A DNA stretch of 64,000 bases from Candidatus Kaistia colombiensis (lineage in GTDB: Bacteria > Pseudomonadota > Alphaproteobacteria > Rhizobiales > Kaistiaceae): NCBI GenBank assembly GCA_029203105.1, contig CP119318.1:1254501-1318500 (forward strand), given 5' to 3'. Shown in pieces: positions 10,287 to 19,460 of the stretch (position 1 is its first letter; every line of letters starts with the position of its first letter). The position numbers were made by a program, and so were the translations under genes. The notes below the pieces were generated by a model that had not been told where the DNA came from, searched no databases, and was given only the letters and a program-made list of their open reading frames with translations.

Positions 10287-11786
10287 ATGAAGGGCGTGGA
10301 CACGGTTGCGCGGATCCGACGTGAGTTTTTTGTGCGAGGTCGGACCATCAAGGAGATCGTCCGCGAGCTGCACGTGTCGAGGAACACGGTTCGCAAGGTT
10401 CTGCGGTCGAATGAGACAGCGTTTGATTATGAGCGCTCGGTGCAGCCGATGCCGAAGCTCGGCGCCTGGAAGCCAGAGCTTGACCGGATCCTTGCTGCCA
10501 ATGAGGGACGCTCCGCCCGCGAGCGGTTGACGCTGATCCGGATTTTCGAGGAGCTGCGTGGGCTCGGATACGAAGGCGGCTACGATGCCGTCCGCCGATA
10601 TGCCCGAGGCTGGCAGCGCGAACAGGTGTCGCTGTCGGCTGCCGCCTTCGTGCCGCTGAGCTTCGCGCCGGGCGAGGCCTACCAGTTCGACTGGAGCCAC
10701 GAGATCGTGCTGATAAACGGCACGACGGTGACGGTAAAGGTCGCCCATGTCCGGCTCTGTCATTCCCGGATGCTGTTCGTGAGGGCCTATCCGCGCGAGA
10801 GCCAGGAGATGGTGTTCGACGCCCATGACCGGGCATTTGCCTTCTTCAAAGGTGCCTGCACGCGCGGGATCTACGACAACATGAAGACGGCGGTCGAGAC
10901 GATCTTCGTCGGCAGGGAGCGACTCTACAATCGCCGCTTTCTCCAGATGTGCGGCCATTACCTGGTCGATCCGGTGGCCTGCACGCCGGCGTCAGGCTGG
11001 GAGAAAGGCCAGGTCGAGAACCAGGTTGGTCTCGTGCGCGAACGCTTCTTCACGCCGCGGCTCCGGGTGAAGAGCTACGACGAGCTGAACGCCTGGCTGC
11101 TTGACCGGGCGATTGCCTTCGCCAAGGCGCATCGCCATCCCGAACTCCGCGACAGGACGGTCTGGGAGATGTTCGAGGAGGAGCGACCAAGTCTCGTGCC
11201 CTATCGGGGTTGCTTTGACGGCTTCCATGCCGTGCCGGCTTCGGTGTCGAAGACCTGCCTCGTGCGCTTTGACAACAATCGCTACTCCGTCGCCGCCAGC
11301 GCCGTCGGGCGACCCGCCGAGATCCGCGCCTATGCCGATCGCGTCGAGTTGCGTCAGGAGGGTCGGATCATCGGCGAGCATCCGCGCTGCTTTGGGCGAG
11401 ACCAGACGATCTACGATCCCTGGCACTATGTCCCGGTGCTGGCGAGGAAGCCCGGCGCATTGCGCAACGGAGCGCCATTCAAGGACTGGATCCTGCCGGC
11501 GAGCCTCGAACGGGTCCGCCGCAAGCTCGCCACGGTGCCGGATGGCGGGCGGCAAATGGTCAGCATCCTGACCGCGGTTCTCAGCGATGGCCTGCCTGCC
11601 GTCGAGGCCGCCTGTGGGGAAGCGCTCGCCGAAGGCGTCCACTCCGCCGACGTGATCCTCAACATTCTCGCCAGGGCGCGCGAACCGGTCCGCACCGTCA
11701 CGATCATGACGCCGGACGCCCTGCGGCTGAACCATGAGCCGGTCGCCGACTGCGCCCGCTATGACAATCTCAGGAGGGCAATATGA
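10287..11786 (+). CDS. istA: IS21-family transposase IstA
   Basis: A 499-residue DDE transposase. The N-terminal helix-turn-helix (RTIKEIVRELHVSRNTVRKV, residues about 17-36) binds the element ends. The catalytic core includes GEAYQFDWSHE (first Asp) and TRGIYDNMKTAV (second Asp), with the acidic residue in WEKGQVENQVG following. No internal stop is seen. Its stop overlaps the istB start by 4 bp (ATGA), the standard coupled arrangement. Confidence 0.95.
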   Translation: MKGVDTVARIRREFFVRGRTIKEIVRELHVSRNTVRKVLRSNETAFDYERSVQPMPKLGAWKPELDRILAANEGRSARERLTLIRIFEELRGLGYEGGYDAVRRYARGWQREQVSLSAAAFVPLSFAPGEAYQFDWSHEIVLINGTTVTVKVAHVRLCHSRMLFVRAYPRESQEMVFDAHDRAFAFFKGACTRGIYDNMKTAVETIFVGRERLYNRRFLQMCGHYLVDPVACTPASGWEKGQVENQVGLVRERFFTPRLRVKSYDELNAWLLDRAIAFAKAHRHPELRDRTVWEMFEEERPSLVPYRGCFDGFHAVPASVSKTCLVRFDNNRYSVAASAVGRPAEIRAYADRVELRQEGRIIGEHPRCFGRDQTIYDPWHYVPVLARKPGALRNGAPFKDWILPASLERVRRKLATVPDGGRQMVSILTAVLSDGLPAVEAACGEALAEGVHSADVILNILARAREPVRTVTIMTPDALRLNHEPVADCARYDNLRRAI

Positions 11787-12514
11787 TGGAGCGATCCGAG
11801 ATCCTGGCCACCATGGCCGAGTTGAAGCTTTACGGCATGAAGGCGGCCTTCGATGAGATCCTCGCTACGGCGGTGAAGCGCCAGCACGAGCCGCACCGGG
11901 TGGTTGGCGACCTCTTGTCGGCCGAGATCTCCGAGAAGCAGGCGCGGTCGATCAAATACCAGATCACCATTGCCAAGCTGCCGCTGGCTCGGGACATCGA
12001 CGATTTTGTCTTCGACGACACGCCGATCAACGAGACGCTGGTGCGGGATCTCGCCGGCGGCAACTTCATCGCCCATCAGCGCAACGCTGTCCTGATCGGC
12101 GGGACCGGCACCGGCAAGACGCATCTTGCCATCGCCATTGCTCGGGCCTGCATTCGGGGCGGCGCTCGCGGCCGCTTCTTCAATGTCGTAGACTTGGTCA
12201 ACAAGCTCGAGGCCGAGAGCCGAAGTGGTCGCCAGGGCAGAATGGCAGACTATCTCTCCCGCATGGACTTCATCGTCCTCGATGAGCTCGGCTATTTGCC
12301 CTTCGCCCAGTCCGGCGGACAACTCCTGTTCCACCTGATCAGTCGGCTCTACGAGCAGACATCGGTCATCGTCACGACGAACCTCGCCTTCGGCGAATGG
12401 CCGTCCGTATTCGGCGACGCCAAGATGACGACCGCGCTCCTCGATCGACTGACCCATCACTGCGATATCGTCGAGACCGGCAACGAGAGCTGGCGCTTCA
12501 AGAACCGCCTCTGA
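11783..12514 (+). CDS. istB: IS21-family helper ATPase IstB
   Basis: A 243-residue AAA+ ATPase that directs IstA to target DNA. Walker A is visible as LIGGTGTGKTHLAIAI, Walker B as FIVLDELGYLPF, and sensor 1 as VIVTTNLAFGEW. Full length for the family. Start is ATG within the istA stop overlap, preceded by a GGAGGG Shine-Dalgarno (CTCAGGAGGGCAAT). Confidence 0.95.
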   Translation: MMERSEILATMAELKLYGMKAAFDEILATAVKRQHEPHRVVGDLLSAEISEKQARSIKYQITIAKLPLARDIDDFVFDDTPINETLVRDLAGGNFIAHQRNAVLIGGTGTGKTHLAIAIARACIRGGARGRFFNVVDLVNKLEAESRSGRQGRMADYLSRMDFIVLDELGYLPFAQSGGQLLFHLISRLYEQTSVIVTTNLAFGEWPSVFGDAKMTTALLDRLTHHCDIVETGNESWRFKNRL

Positions 12515-12531
12515 CCACCCCAAACTTCGCC

Positions 12532-12586
12532 CGCCACGGCCTCGTTATCGCTCCGCCTCCGGCTGCGCGATAACGAGGCCGTGGCG
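12532..12586. repeat. Perfect 19-bp inverted repeat downstream of istB
   Basis: Arms CGCCACGGCCTCGTTATCG (12532-12550) and its exact complement (12568-12586) are separated by 17 nt. It lies 18 bp after the istB stop and inside the IS right end. It could fold as a strong hairpin, perhaps a terminator or an mRNA-protecting structure. There is no T-run after it, so a classic intrinsic terminator is uncertain. Confidence 0.7.
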
Positions 12587-12662
12587 TTCCAACAACTCCA
12601 GCAGGGGTCAACATTGGACGCCGATAAGGGGTCAGTTTTGAACGCCGTTTGACAGCCCGGAA

Positions 12663-12960
12663 GGCCAGACGCCTTTCCGATGCCGCTGCTGAAGGGCATA
12701 GAGGCAATCATCCAGCGGGCAAGAGCGTATGGCGCCGAAATGCCACGACCATTGCTCCTCAGCCTCGGCAAGGACCGTCGAGCGTGGCTCCTTCGGCCCG
12801 GTCTTCAGGTCCTCGACCGTCTCACGCTTGCGCCACTTCGCCACCGTCTTGGGGGTTGATGCCCAACTCCCGGCTCAACTGCACGAGCCAAGCCTGTGAT
12901 CGCTGTATTGCAGCTCTGACGGCGTGCGTGGTCGTGGCGCACCCGTGACGAACTTGTCCC
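12663..12960 (-). pseudogene. IS481-type transposase N-terminal fragment
   Basis: It begins MGQVRHGCATTTHAVRAAIQ and, after a frame change near 12850, continues as AKWRKRETVEDLKTGPKEPR, then PLDDCLYALQ. This is the helix-turn-helix N-terminus of an IS481-like transposase. It breaks up near the right end of the IS21 element. Non-functional. Confidence 0.7.
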
Positions 12961-13019
12961 ATAGTGCTTCCTTCCATCCCCGCGAAAGGATCGCACCATC
13001 AAACCATGGGATCAAAAAC

Positions 13020-14573
13020 CTAAGGCGTTTTTTTCAGGTCGAGCGAACTCGTCAGATCGCCCAGCGGCGGCTCGTTATTGGCGGCGATTGCGTTGTCGCG
13101 GACGATGATGCCGCGCAGCGTCGGCAACTCAAAGCGACGCGTGATGAAGCGCAGGATCGAAGTCGTATCCATCGGCGTGTGGTCCACAAGGCCCTGACGT
13201 GCATAAGGCGAGATGATGACCGCCGGAATACGGGTGCCGGGGCCCCAGCGATCGGCTTTGGGCGGCGCAACATGGTCCCAAATGCCGCCGTTCTCGTCAT
13301 AGGTGACGACGACCAGCATATGCGGCCATTGCGGGCTCTTTTCTAGATGCGACACGACGTCAACGATATGGGCGTCGCCTGACTGGATGTCAGCGTATCC
13401 CGAATGCTCGTTGAGATTGCCTTGCGGCTTATAGAACGACACCTGCGGCAGCGTGCCGGCATCGATCGCCTTAATGAGTTCGGCTCCGCCCAGGCCGCCG
13501 TCGCGCAGGTGTGCCTTGCGGGCCTCGGTCCCCGGCGCGAAGCTGGCATAATAGTTCAGAGGCTGGTGATGGTACTGGAAGTTCGGCACCGGCGAAGTAT
13601 TGCCGTGATCGAGCACATCCTGCCAGGCACCGCCATACCAGGCCCAACTGACTTGCTTGAGACTCAGAAGATCGCCGATCGTCGGCTCGGTCTGCGGCGG
13701 CAGCGTCGTGGGGTTGGCCGGATCGGCCATCGCCGGATCGCCGCCTGCAACCGGCTTGTTGCCGCTCGGCTGGTAGGATGGTTGCATCGTATTTACGGCG
13801 TAGAAATCGGGCGTGAGATTGCCGTCGCCGACGAATTTCGGAATGCCATCGATCGCCGATTTCGGCGAATTCGCTGCCACTGTCAGTGAAACGCCATCCG
13901 GATTCACCACCGCGATGGACGGCTTGGCCACGCTGGTGTCGGCGTGCGGATAATATGGCGCGCAAGCGCAAATCAGCCACTGGTGATTGAAGAACGAGCC
14001 GCCGAACCCGCCCATGAAGAAATCGTCGGCCAGCACGTATTTCTGGGCCACTTTCCACATGGCGGTCTTGGAGCCGTCCCAGAGGCTCATCGGCATAGCG
14101 CCGGAGTCAGCCCAGGCGACGAACTTGTCGTTCTTGCCGCCATTGATCTGCATCTGGTTCTGATAATAGCGGTGCCAGAGATCGTGCGTAATGGTGCCGA
14201 GCGGCTGGTTGAATCCTTGGGGATCGTCGACGGCGAAGGGTTGATTGGGCAAATGCGCGGTCTCGGCCTGCGTGACCGGCGGCGTGACGCCCTTGGCCGT
14301 CAGCCCGTCCCAAATCGGCGGCAATTCCTTGAGTGGCGTGCCGTCGCGGTCAAGCTGGAGCATCGCGGTCGGCGAGGCGTTCGGCAGTCCATTGGCGCCA
14401 GGGAAATTGCTGAACAGATTGTCGAAGCTGCGGTTCTCCGCATAGATCACGACAATGGTATCGATCAGGCCCAGATTTTGCGATGGATCATCATTGTAGC
14501 CTGCCGCGAGCGCCTGGCTCGAACAACCAAGGGCCATCCCCGACATTGACGCCGCGATAACGAGCTTCCGCAT
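13020..14573 (-). CDS. Secreted phosphoesterase (acid phosphatase / phospholipase C family)
   Basis: A 517-residue protein starting MRKLVIAASMSGMALGCSSQ behind a GGGGAGG Shine-Dalgarno; a longer upstream frame lacks one. The N-terminal 25 residues form a signal peptide ending ALA. The motif IDTIVVIYAENRSFDNLF is the hallmark of the PF04185-type phosphoesterase family, whose Asn and Glu take part in metal binding. VVVTYDENGGIWDHVAPPK is the C-terminal metal motif. The protein probably cleaves phosphate esters or phospholipids in the periplasm or outside the cell. It is divergent from the cytochrome c peroxidase gene. Acid phosphatase versus phospholipase C cannot be decided here. Confidence 0.88.
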   Translation of the reverse strand: MRKLVIAASMSGMALGCSSQALAAGYNDDPSQNLGLIDTIVVIYAENRSFDNLFSNFPGANGLPNASPTAMLQLDRDGTPLKELPPIWDGLTAKGVTPPVTQAETAHLPNQPFAVDDPQGFNQPLGTITHDLWHRYYQNQMQINGGKNDKFVAWADSGAMPMSLWDGSKTAMWKVAQKYVLADDFFMGGFGGSFFNHQWLICACAPYYPHADTSVAKPSIAVVNPDGVSLTVAANSPKSAIDGIPKFVGDGNLTPDFYAVNTMQPSYQPSGNKPVAGGDPAMADPANPTTLPPQTEPTIGDLLSLKQVSWAWYGGAWQDVLDHGNTSPVPNFQYHHQPLNYYASFAPGTEARKAHLRDGGLGGAELIKAIDAGTLPQVSFYKPQGNLNEHSGYADIQSGDAHIVDVVSHLEKSPQWPHMLVVVTYDENGGIWDHVAPPKADRWGPGTRIPAVIISPYARQGLVDHTPMDTTSILRFITRRFELPTLRGIIVRDNAIAANNEPPLGDLTSSLDLKKTP

Positions 14574-14632
14574 CAGAACCTCCCCAACCGGTCTCTGTTG
14601 ATGTCTTCGCGTCGTCGTCATAGCGTGGTCGA

Positions 14633-15946
14633 TTGGCGGCTTGGCAACGGAGCGGCGACCGGTTGAAGCTAATCACAGGCCTGCTTGAGTGGCCAAGGGA
14701 AATCGGCTGGCTAGTGTTGCTCACCAGCGTTGCGACCATCGGGCTCGCCGCCGGCGTTGAGGCGGATTCCGCGACCGGCGGTAAGTTCAATCCCGACCAG
14801 CCGGGCATGTCCCGAGCCGCCGTGCGCCAGCAGGTTCAGGCGCTGTCGGCGCTGGGACGCGCGTTATTCTTCGACCCTTCCCTGTCGAGTTCGGGGCAAG
14901 TCGCTTGCGCTACCTGTCACGATCCGGCGCATGCCTTTGGTCCGGCAAATGCTGCGGCCGTGCAGTTGGCCGGCACCGACATGCTGCAGCCGGGCACGCG
15001 GGCCGTGCCGTCGCTGAAATATTTGCAGGCGGTACCGTCGTTCACCGAGCATTTTTTCGAGTCCGAGGACGACGCCGATGAGAGCATCGATAACGGTCCG
15101 ACCGGTGGCCTGACTTGGGACGGCCGCGTTGATCGCGGCCGCGACCAAGCGGGGTTCCCACTCATGTCGGCGTTCGAGATGGGCAATAAGAATCAGGCAG
15201 AAGCCGCCAAACGCATACTCGCAGGCGGTTATGGCGACAGGATCGCCGCGATCGATGGAAAGGCTAGCGCCTCTGACCCGGAGCGCGTCTATCAGACCGC
15301 GGTCGATGCGCTTGAGGCGTATGAGCAGGACTACAAAATCTTCTACCCCTACAGCAGCAAGTACGACGCCGTACTGGCGGGCAAGGCTACGCTGACGGCC
15401 GAGGAGCAGCGGGGCCTCGACCTGTTTGACGACGAGCGGAAGGGCAATTGTGCCTCATGTCATGTCAGCGAGCGCGGGTTTGACGGGACGCCTCCGCAGT
15501 TCACCGACTATGGTCTGATCGCTCTTGGCGTTCCGCGAAATCCCGACATTCCCGCCAACAAGGATTCGAACTATTTCGACTTGGGCTTGTGCGGACCACT
15601 GCGCCCCGATTTCCTTGGCCGCAAGGCATATTGTGGGCTATTCCGCACACCGACCTTGCGCAATGTCGCGCTGCGGCAGAGCTTCTTCCACAATGGCGTC
15701 TTCCATACGCTGCGTCAGGCCGTGGCATTTTATGTGGAGCGGGAGACCGATCCAGGGCGCTGGTACGCACGCCAAGCCGACGGCAGCATCAACAAATATG
15801 ACGACCTGCCCGACTATGCGAAGCCGAACATCAACACCGATCCGCCGTTCGACCGGCATCCGGGTGACGCGCCGGCGCTCAGTTCATCGGAAGTCGATGA
15901 TGTCGTGGCATTCCTCAACACGCTGACGGACGGCTACACGCCCTGA
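14633..15946 (+). CDS. Di-heme cytochrome c peroxidase family protein
   Basis: A 437-residue protein with two CxxCH heme-binding motifs: CATCH near residue 97 and CASCH near residue 278. A hydrophobic segment at about residues 25-42 probably acts as signal peptide or anchor, so the protein faces the periplasm. ALFFDPSLSSSGQVACATCH and FRTPTLRNVALRQSFFHNG are typical of the CCP/MauG family. The call starts at a TTG codon; an internal start is possible. It could reduce peroxide or carry out MauG-like oxidation. It is divergent from the phosphoesterase. Confidence 0.87.
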   Translation: MAAWQRSGDRLKLITGLLEWPREIGWLVLLTSVATIGLAAGVEADSATGGKFNPDQPGMSRAAVRQQVQALSALGRALFFDPSLSSSGQVACATCHDPAHAFGPANAAAVQLAGTDMLQPGTRAVPSLKYLQAVPSFTEHFFESEDDADESIDNGPTGGLTWDGRVDRGRDQAGFPLMSAFEMGNKNQAEAAKRILAGGYGDRIAAIDGKASASDPERVYQTAVDALEAYEQDYKIFYPYSSKYDAVLAGKATLTAEEQRGLDLFDDERKGNCASCHVSERGFDGTPPQFTDYGLIALGVPRNPDIPANKDSNYFDLGLCGPLRPDFLGRKAYCGLFRTPTLRNVALRQSFFHNGVFHTLRQAVAFYVERETDPGRWYARQADGSINKYDDLPDYAKPNINTDPPFDRHPGDAPALSSSEVDDVVAFLNTLTDGYTP

Positions 15947-16039
15947 GCGGGATCAGCAAAGTAGATAACACTTTTCCTGATCGATCCGGCGACCAACAAC
16001 CTAGCGTTTTGCCTTGCTGCGAGGCGCAGGCTTCGCCAC

Positions 16040-16246
16040 CTAGCCTGGCTTTGTCGGCAGGCCCAGTGCATCCTGTACGGCCTCGATCCCGTTGCCCGAG
16101 GTCGAGAGCTTGCCGGCATCTTGGATTTCCACGAGCGCGCCGTTCGAGAAACTTAGCTGCCAAGCCTTGTCGTCGGGCGTCCGGCGGCGATCCGTGAGCT
16201 CGATCCCAGCCGCCGTGATCAGTGCAATAGCCTTTTCAACATCCAT
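16040..16246 (-). CDS. Small hypothetical protein
   Basis: A 68-residue protein starting MDVEKAIALITAAGIELTDR behind a GGAG Shine-Dalgarno; a TTG four codons upstream is less likely. It has no membrane segment or known motif that I recognise. It looks like a compact alpha/beta protein (central WQLSFSNGALVEIQDAGKLS). It lies 94 bp from the convergent cytochrome c peroxidase gene. The composition looks coding, but the function is unknown. Confidence 0.6.
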   Translation of the reverse strand: MDVEKAIALITAAGIELTDRRRTPDDKAWQLSFSNGALVEIQDAGKLSTSGNGIEAVQDALGLPTKPG

Positions 16247-16345
16247 TTCTCGCTCCAATGCGGTAATCCCTATCCTAGAGAGGCCCTGTGGGTAGGTGTT
16301 CAGTCCCGGAATTAAATGGATTGGATCTGACCTGCCATTGAACGT

Positions 16346-16799
16346 TCATCCGGCGGCGATTGGAGCCTCGTCAGCATTGGATACGCCAAATGGCGCGGTG
16401 TGAGCAACCGGCGGAAACGCGAAGCTTTCATCTCGCGCAGCGTTGGAGCCGGTTGGGGCACTGATCCCGCCATAGTCTGCCGGGGGCTGGTATCCGAGCG
16501 ATGAGTGTGGCCGGAAATGATTGTAGTCGTCCGCCCATTCAGCAATGGCGCTTCGGGCATGATCAAGACCGAAGTACAGGCAGCTTCGTCACCTCGGCTT
16601 CCCGGCCGACCTGCGCATCCGCAGCCTTGTCGTCAAACGCCTTGGCCAGATTCTCGATGGCGTGCCGTTTCCACTGCGTGATCTGGTTCGGGTGAAGTTG
16701 ATGCTTCGTCGCCAGGTCCGAGATCGTCTGCTCGCCGCGGATCGCCTCAAGCGCAACCTTGGCTTTGAACTCGGCCGTAAACCGTCTGCGTGTCTTCAT
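16346..16799 (-). pseudogene. Internally deleted IS3-family element (orfA 5' part fused to orfB 3' part)
   Basis: From 16799 the OrfA start is clear (MKTRRRFTAEFKAKVALEAI, helix-turn-helix, HPNQITQWKRHAIENLAKAF). It runs to EAEVTKL near 16590 and then jumps to an OrfB C-terminus in another frame (FGLDHARSAIAEWADDYNHF, RPHSSLGYQPPADYGG), ending at a stop at 16346. The whole DDE core is deleted. A terminal-repeat-like sequence (TGTCTCAAAAAACGGG) lies near 16840. Confidence 0.8.
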
Positions 16800-17143
16800 G
16801 CTGGATCGTCCTTTTCATCGGGCGATCCACCTTATGCCCCTGTCTCAAAAAACGGGTCCACCTCACTCTCGGAGCGTTTCATCACAGTGTTCTCCCCGGA
16901 GCATCTCCTTGTGCCTATGGAATAGCCCGCCGGCCCGGCTGCATGGGTGGGTCGGCGGGCAGAAACCGCCTGGGCTGCGGGGGCAAGAGGCGGTTGCGCC
17001 CGTGGTGTCCGCCACAGCCTACCGCTGCGTCAATCGCGCCTTTTGAGCTAGGACATGCCCAGCGCAGCAATGCTGCCGGGCTTTAGGGCTCCCGCCGCGC
17101 CAATAGCCGGTGCGCGTGCGAGAGCCCTGCACCGCCCGAAGGC
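16800..17143. other. Gene-free stretch with IS3 end and a short hairpin
   Basis: Positions 16800-16870 look like the outer end of the deleted IS3 element. Around 16964-16994 an 8-bp inverted repeat (AACCGCCT / AGGCGGTT) could form a weak hairpin. I see no supported gene in the remaining GC-rich sequence. Confidence 0.4.
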
Positions 17144-17524
17144 CTACTGCACTACGCGCGAACGCAGACGAGAGTATTCCTCAGGAGAAATCGACCCAGC
17201 CGATTTGAGCCGATCAAGCTTCTCGATCTCATCAGCGGCACTGAAGCCCACGATATGACGCAGGTCATCGCGGGCTTGTTTGGCGCGCGCCTCATTCCGC
17301 TCGGCCATGCCACGCCCCTGCGTGAGCAAATAGGCGAAGATGCCGATGTACGGGAGGATGATCAGGAGGATCACCCACAGGACTTTGCCAAACCCGGATA
17401 CGTCATGACGACGGAACAGGTCGCCGGCGACGGTTATGATCAGCCAAAACCAAAGGATGAACACAAACACGGCGAACACGTCAGTAACGAAATTGGCGAA
17501 CGTGAACCCACCCTCAAAAAGCAC
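17144..17524 (-). CDS. Small membrane protein with phospholipase-D-N-like and SHOCT domains
   Basis: A 126-residue protein with a GTG start. Two transmembrane helices are visible (FVTDVFAVFVFILWFWLIIT, about residues 11-30, and VLWVILLIILPYIGIFAYLL, about 48-67). The second resembles the short PLDc_N membrane module. The C-terminus (DEIEKLDRLKSAGSISPEEY) is a SHOCT domain, a short motif often found at the ends of membrane or oligomerising proteins. It is cytoplasmic-membrane located. The role is unknown. It is a lone gene between IS debris and a broken DUF1697 gene. Confidence 0.8.
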   Translation of the reverse strand: MLFEGGFTFANFVTDVFAVFVFILWFWLIITVAGDLFRRHDVSGFGKVLWVILLIILPYIGIFAYLLTQGRGMAERNEARAKQARDDLRHIVGFSAADEIEKLDRLKSAGSISPEEYSRLRSRVVQ

Positions 17525-17705
17525 AGCCGTACTCCAGTCTTTTGCGTTGCGTTGACTAATTCATCAACGTCCCTCGATGATCGAGGTGGAGAGCAACGAA
17601 TTCGACCAATAGTCTACAGGCGTTTGAAAGCATAGCCGCTGGGGCCTCCCAACTGAGAGAAACGTGTGGCCGGTTGAGAAAACTCAACCCACCTCGTCTG
17701 CCACC

Positions 17706-18194
17706 TCAAACGTGGCCGCCAAGCCAAGCATGCATTAGATTTAAACCGGGCCACCTAGTGGGGGCAGACCAGTAGGCGCCCTCCCAACCCGAGCCAGCAA
17801 CGAATCCGCTATGTTGGATAGTACGGTTCTGATGCGCCGCCATCCACGGCAAACGGCGGTTACACGGTGTGCTAAACGTAGCGGTGCCGCTGCCGCAACA
17901 ACGATCGCCGCGCGCGCGCCATGGCTTCGCGTCGCCGTCGCTGGGCCGTGATCTGCAAGGCGCGCGCGCCACGACGCCGACATTTTTCCCGGCATAGGCG
18001 CGAAGACGCTCTTCGAGGGCCGACCGAACCTGATCCTCGCTGCCGTGACTTTGGAAGACGACATTGCCGCTCGCGATATAAGTGCGGACCTGCGCGAACC
18101 CAGACGCTTCACACATATCGGCCAGCTCACTCATCGGCAGCTTTCCAGTGCCCCCGACATTCACGGCCCTAAGTAGGGCTACATATCCGGTCAT
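17706..18194 (-). pseudogene. DUF1697 protein, truncated or frameshifted
   Basis: The start MTGYVALLRAVNVGGTGKLP and RTYIASGNVVF are strong DUF1697 signatures. Family similarity stops after AYAGKNVGVVARA, about residue 80 and near 17950. The remaining frame (rich in Arg, Cys and Trp) does not resemble the family in any frame. An intact member is about 175 residues with a conserved C-terminal half that is missing here. DUF1697 has no established function. Confidence 0.7.
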
Positions 18195-18278
18195 TGGTTC
18201 CGCCCTTTGCTTTGTCGATCGGCCGAACATCGTAGGCAGCACATGGCGGCCCAATATTTTGAGCAGTTATGCCCGGAA

Positions 18279-18569
18279 TTACCCGTCGTTCTCGCTCGTC
18301 AGCTCGTCGGGGCTCTTGCCTTGGTCGGGCGCCGCCTCGCGGTCACGCCAGCGTACCCCTGCACCACCACCGTTCTCGGGAATGAACTGGACGCCCTGCC
18401 GTTCAAGAGCGGTGACGATGGCCGCCAGATTGTTTGAAACCGGAATTGACCTGCCGGCTTCGAAATTACGGACGGTACTCAACCCGACATTAGCCGCTGA
18501 GGCCAATTCGGCTTGAGACCAGTCGGCGAGGCCGCGGGCTGCCCTGCATTGGGCCGGGGTCAGGGTCAC
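18279..18569 (-). CDS. XRE-family helix-turn-helix regulator
   Basis: A 96-residue protein with a GTG start behind AGGAG. The N-terminal helix-turn-helix MTLTPAQCRAARGLADWSQA continues with ELASAANVGLSTVRNFEAGR, a normal XRE/Cro layout. The C-terminal 25 residues are a polar tail. It is divergent from a run of tiny genes leading to an integrase, the typical position of a prophage or integrative-element repressor. The AT-rich region between them probably holds its operators. Confidence 0.88.
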   Translation of the reverse strand: MTLTPAQCRAARGLADWSQAELASAANVGLSTVRNFEAGRSIPVSNNLAAIVTALERQGVQFIPENGGGAGVRWRDREAAPDQGKSPDELTSENDG

Positions 18570-18681
18570 ATCAAACTCCTTAGGCTAACTAATTTCGTTA
18601 TTCATAACACAAACCGTTTGACATAACCAATATGCACATTTAGGTTATGGTTAACGAATATCGTTGCCAAGCGAGGATGCA
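18570..18681. promoter_or_regulatory. Divergent promoter/operator region of the integrative module
   Basis: An AT-rich gap between the XRE gene and the rightward small genes. TTGACA at 18618-18623 followed 17 bp later by TAGGTT (18641-18646) could be a sigma-70 promoter for the rightward genes. Repeated CATAAC/GTTATG and TTCGTTA/TAACGAA half-sites flank it and are plausible XRE operators. No binding evidence is available. Confidence 0.45.
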
Positions 18682-18855
18682 ATGACCGAAGCCCGCCGAG
18701 ACCTGATTCAAGCCCTCGTCACCGAGCAGAACCGCATCGCGTGCGCTGGCGTGCCCATCGATATCTTGACCATCACCGGCTTCATGACCACGGCCGAGGT
18801 TGAGGCGCATCTGGCCCACTACCGGGCCTACCGGCCGAACGCCCGCGCCGGCTAA
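18682..18855 (+). CDS. Small hypothetical protein of the integrative module
   Basis: A 57-residue protein starting MTEARRDLIQALVTEQNRIA, with a GAGGATG sequence just upstream as ribosome binding site. It is predicted mostly helical and has no membrane segment. First of six small rightward genes between the XRE regulator and the integrase. Function unknown. Confidence 0.6.
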   Translation: MTEARRDLIQALVTEQNRIACAGVPIDILTITGFMTTAEVEAHLAHYRAYRPNARAG

Positions 18856-18929
18856 CCCGGCCACCTAGCCCTCTTCCAGTTCCCCATCACGCAAGCGACG
18901 GCAGCACCTCTGCCGCGAACGGAGAAGCT

Positions 18930-19199
18930 GTGTCCGCTTTCGACCTCTCCGCCATCATGCGGGAAGCTCATGCCGTAGCCCGAAAGTCCGCGAAGCCCGG
19001 CCAGTACCGGAAGACCTTCGCTTGGGCGCTGCGCAACGCCTGGCACGCCGCGAAGAAGCTCGCCGGCTTCCGTGCGGTCTGGGCCGCCCAGACCGAGGCC
19101 CAGCGCCAGCGCGCCGACGCCATCATGGCCATCGAGACGCAGGAACGCCTCACCCCCGCCGATTACGCCCGGATCGATGACATCCGCCGCGCCGCCTGA
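18930..19199 (+). CDS. Small helical hypothetical protein
   Basis: An 89-residue protein from a GTG start (MSAFDLSAIMREAHAVARKS). It is rich in Ala, Arg and Lys, with a stretch KTFAWALRNAWHAAKKLAGF and a C-terminal LTPADYARIDDIRRAA. Its basic helical character would suit a nucleic-acid-binding or phage-type accessory protein. It is second in the small-gene series. Function unknown. Confidence 0.6.
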   Translation: MSAFDLSAIMREAHAVARKSAKPGQYRKTFAWALRNAWHAAKKLAGFRAVWAAQTEAQRQRADAIMAIETQERLTPADYARIDDIRRAA

Positions 19200-19229
19200 C
19201 CACCACTGTTATTCATCAGGAGAACTGGA

Positions 19230-19460
19230 ATGCCTGTTGCTGAAATTGCCGCCTGCCCAGCCCCAAGCCTCGTCAGCGTCTCCGACAACCTGTCGGAAGC
19301 GCGGCACCTGCTCGAAGCAGCATGGATGGCGGCCGTGGACATCAGCCAACCGAATGAGAGTGAAGCGATGCGAGTGTTGCTCAACCTCGTGTCGCAGCTT
19401 GTCGAGGGCGCCCGAGACGACGTCGACGCCTACCGGGTGGCAAAGGCAGTGACGGCATGA
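19230..19460 (+). CDS. Small hypothetical protein
   Basis: A 76-residue protein (MPVAEIAACPAPSLVSVSDN start) preceded by AGGAGAACTGGA. Mostly helical, with the central EARHLLEAAWMAAVDISQPN. Its stop overlaps the next start by 4 bp (ATGA), so it is translated together with its neighbour. No recognised family. Confidence 0.6.
   Translation: MPVAEIAACPAPSLVSVSDNLSEARHLLEAAWMAAVDISQPNESEAMRVLLNLVSQLVEGARDDVDAYRVAKAVTA

Larger units (their letters stand above)
10171..12654 (+). mobile_element. IS21-family insertion sequence, apparently intact
   Basis: A 2484-bp element with related inverted termini: the left end begins TGTCATTCGGCGTGCAA and the right end, read inward, begins TGTCAAACGGCGTTCAA. 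Internal end-repeats of the GGGGTCAA type follow at both ends, as expected for IS21. A 7-bp target duplication GCCCGGA flanks it (10164-10170 and 12655-12661). It encodes complete istA and istB. The clean duplication suggests recent insertion into older IS481 debris. Confidence 0.93.
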
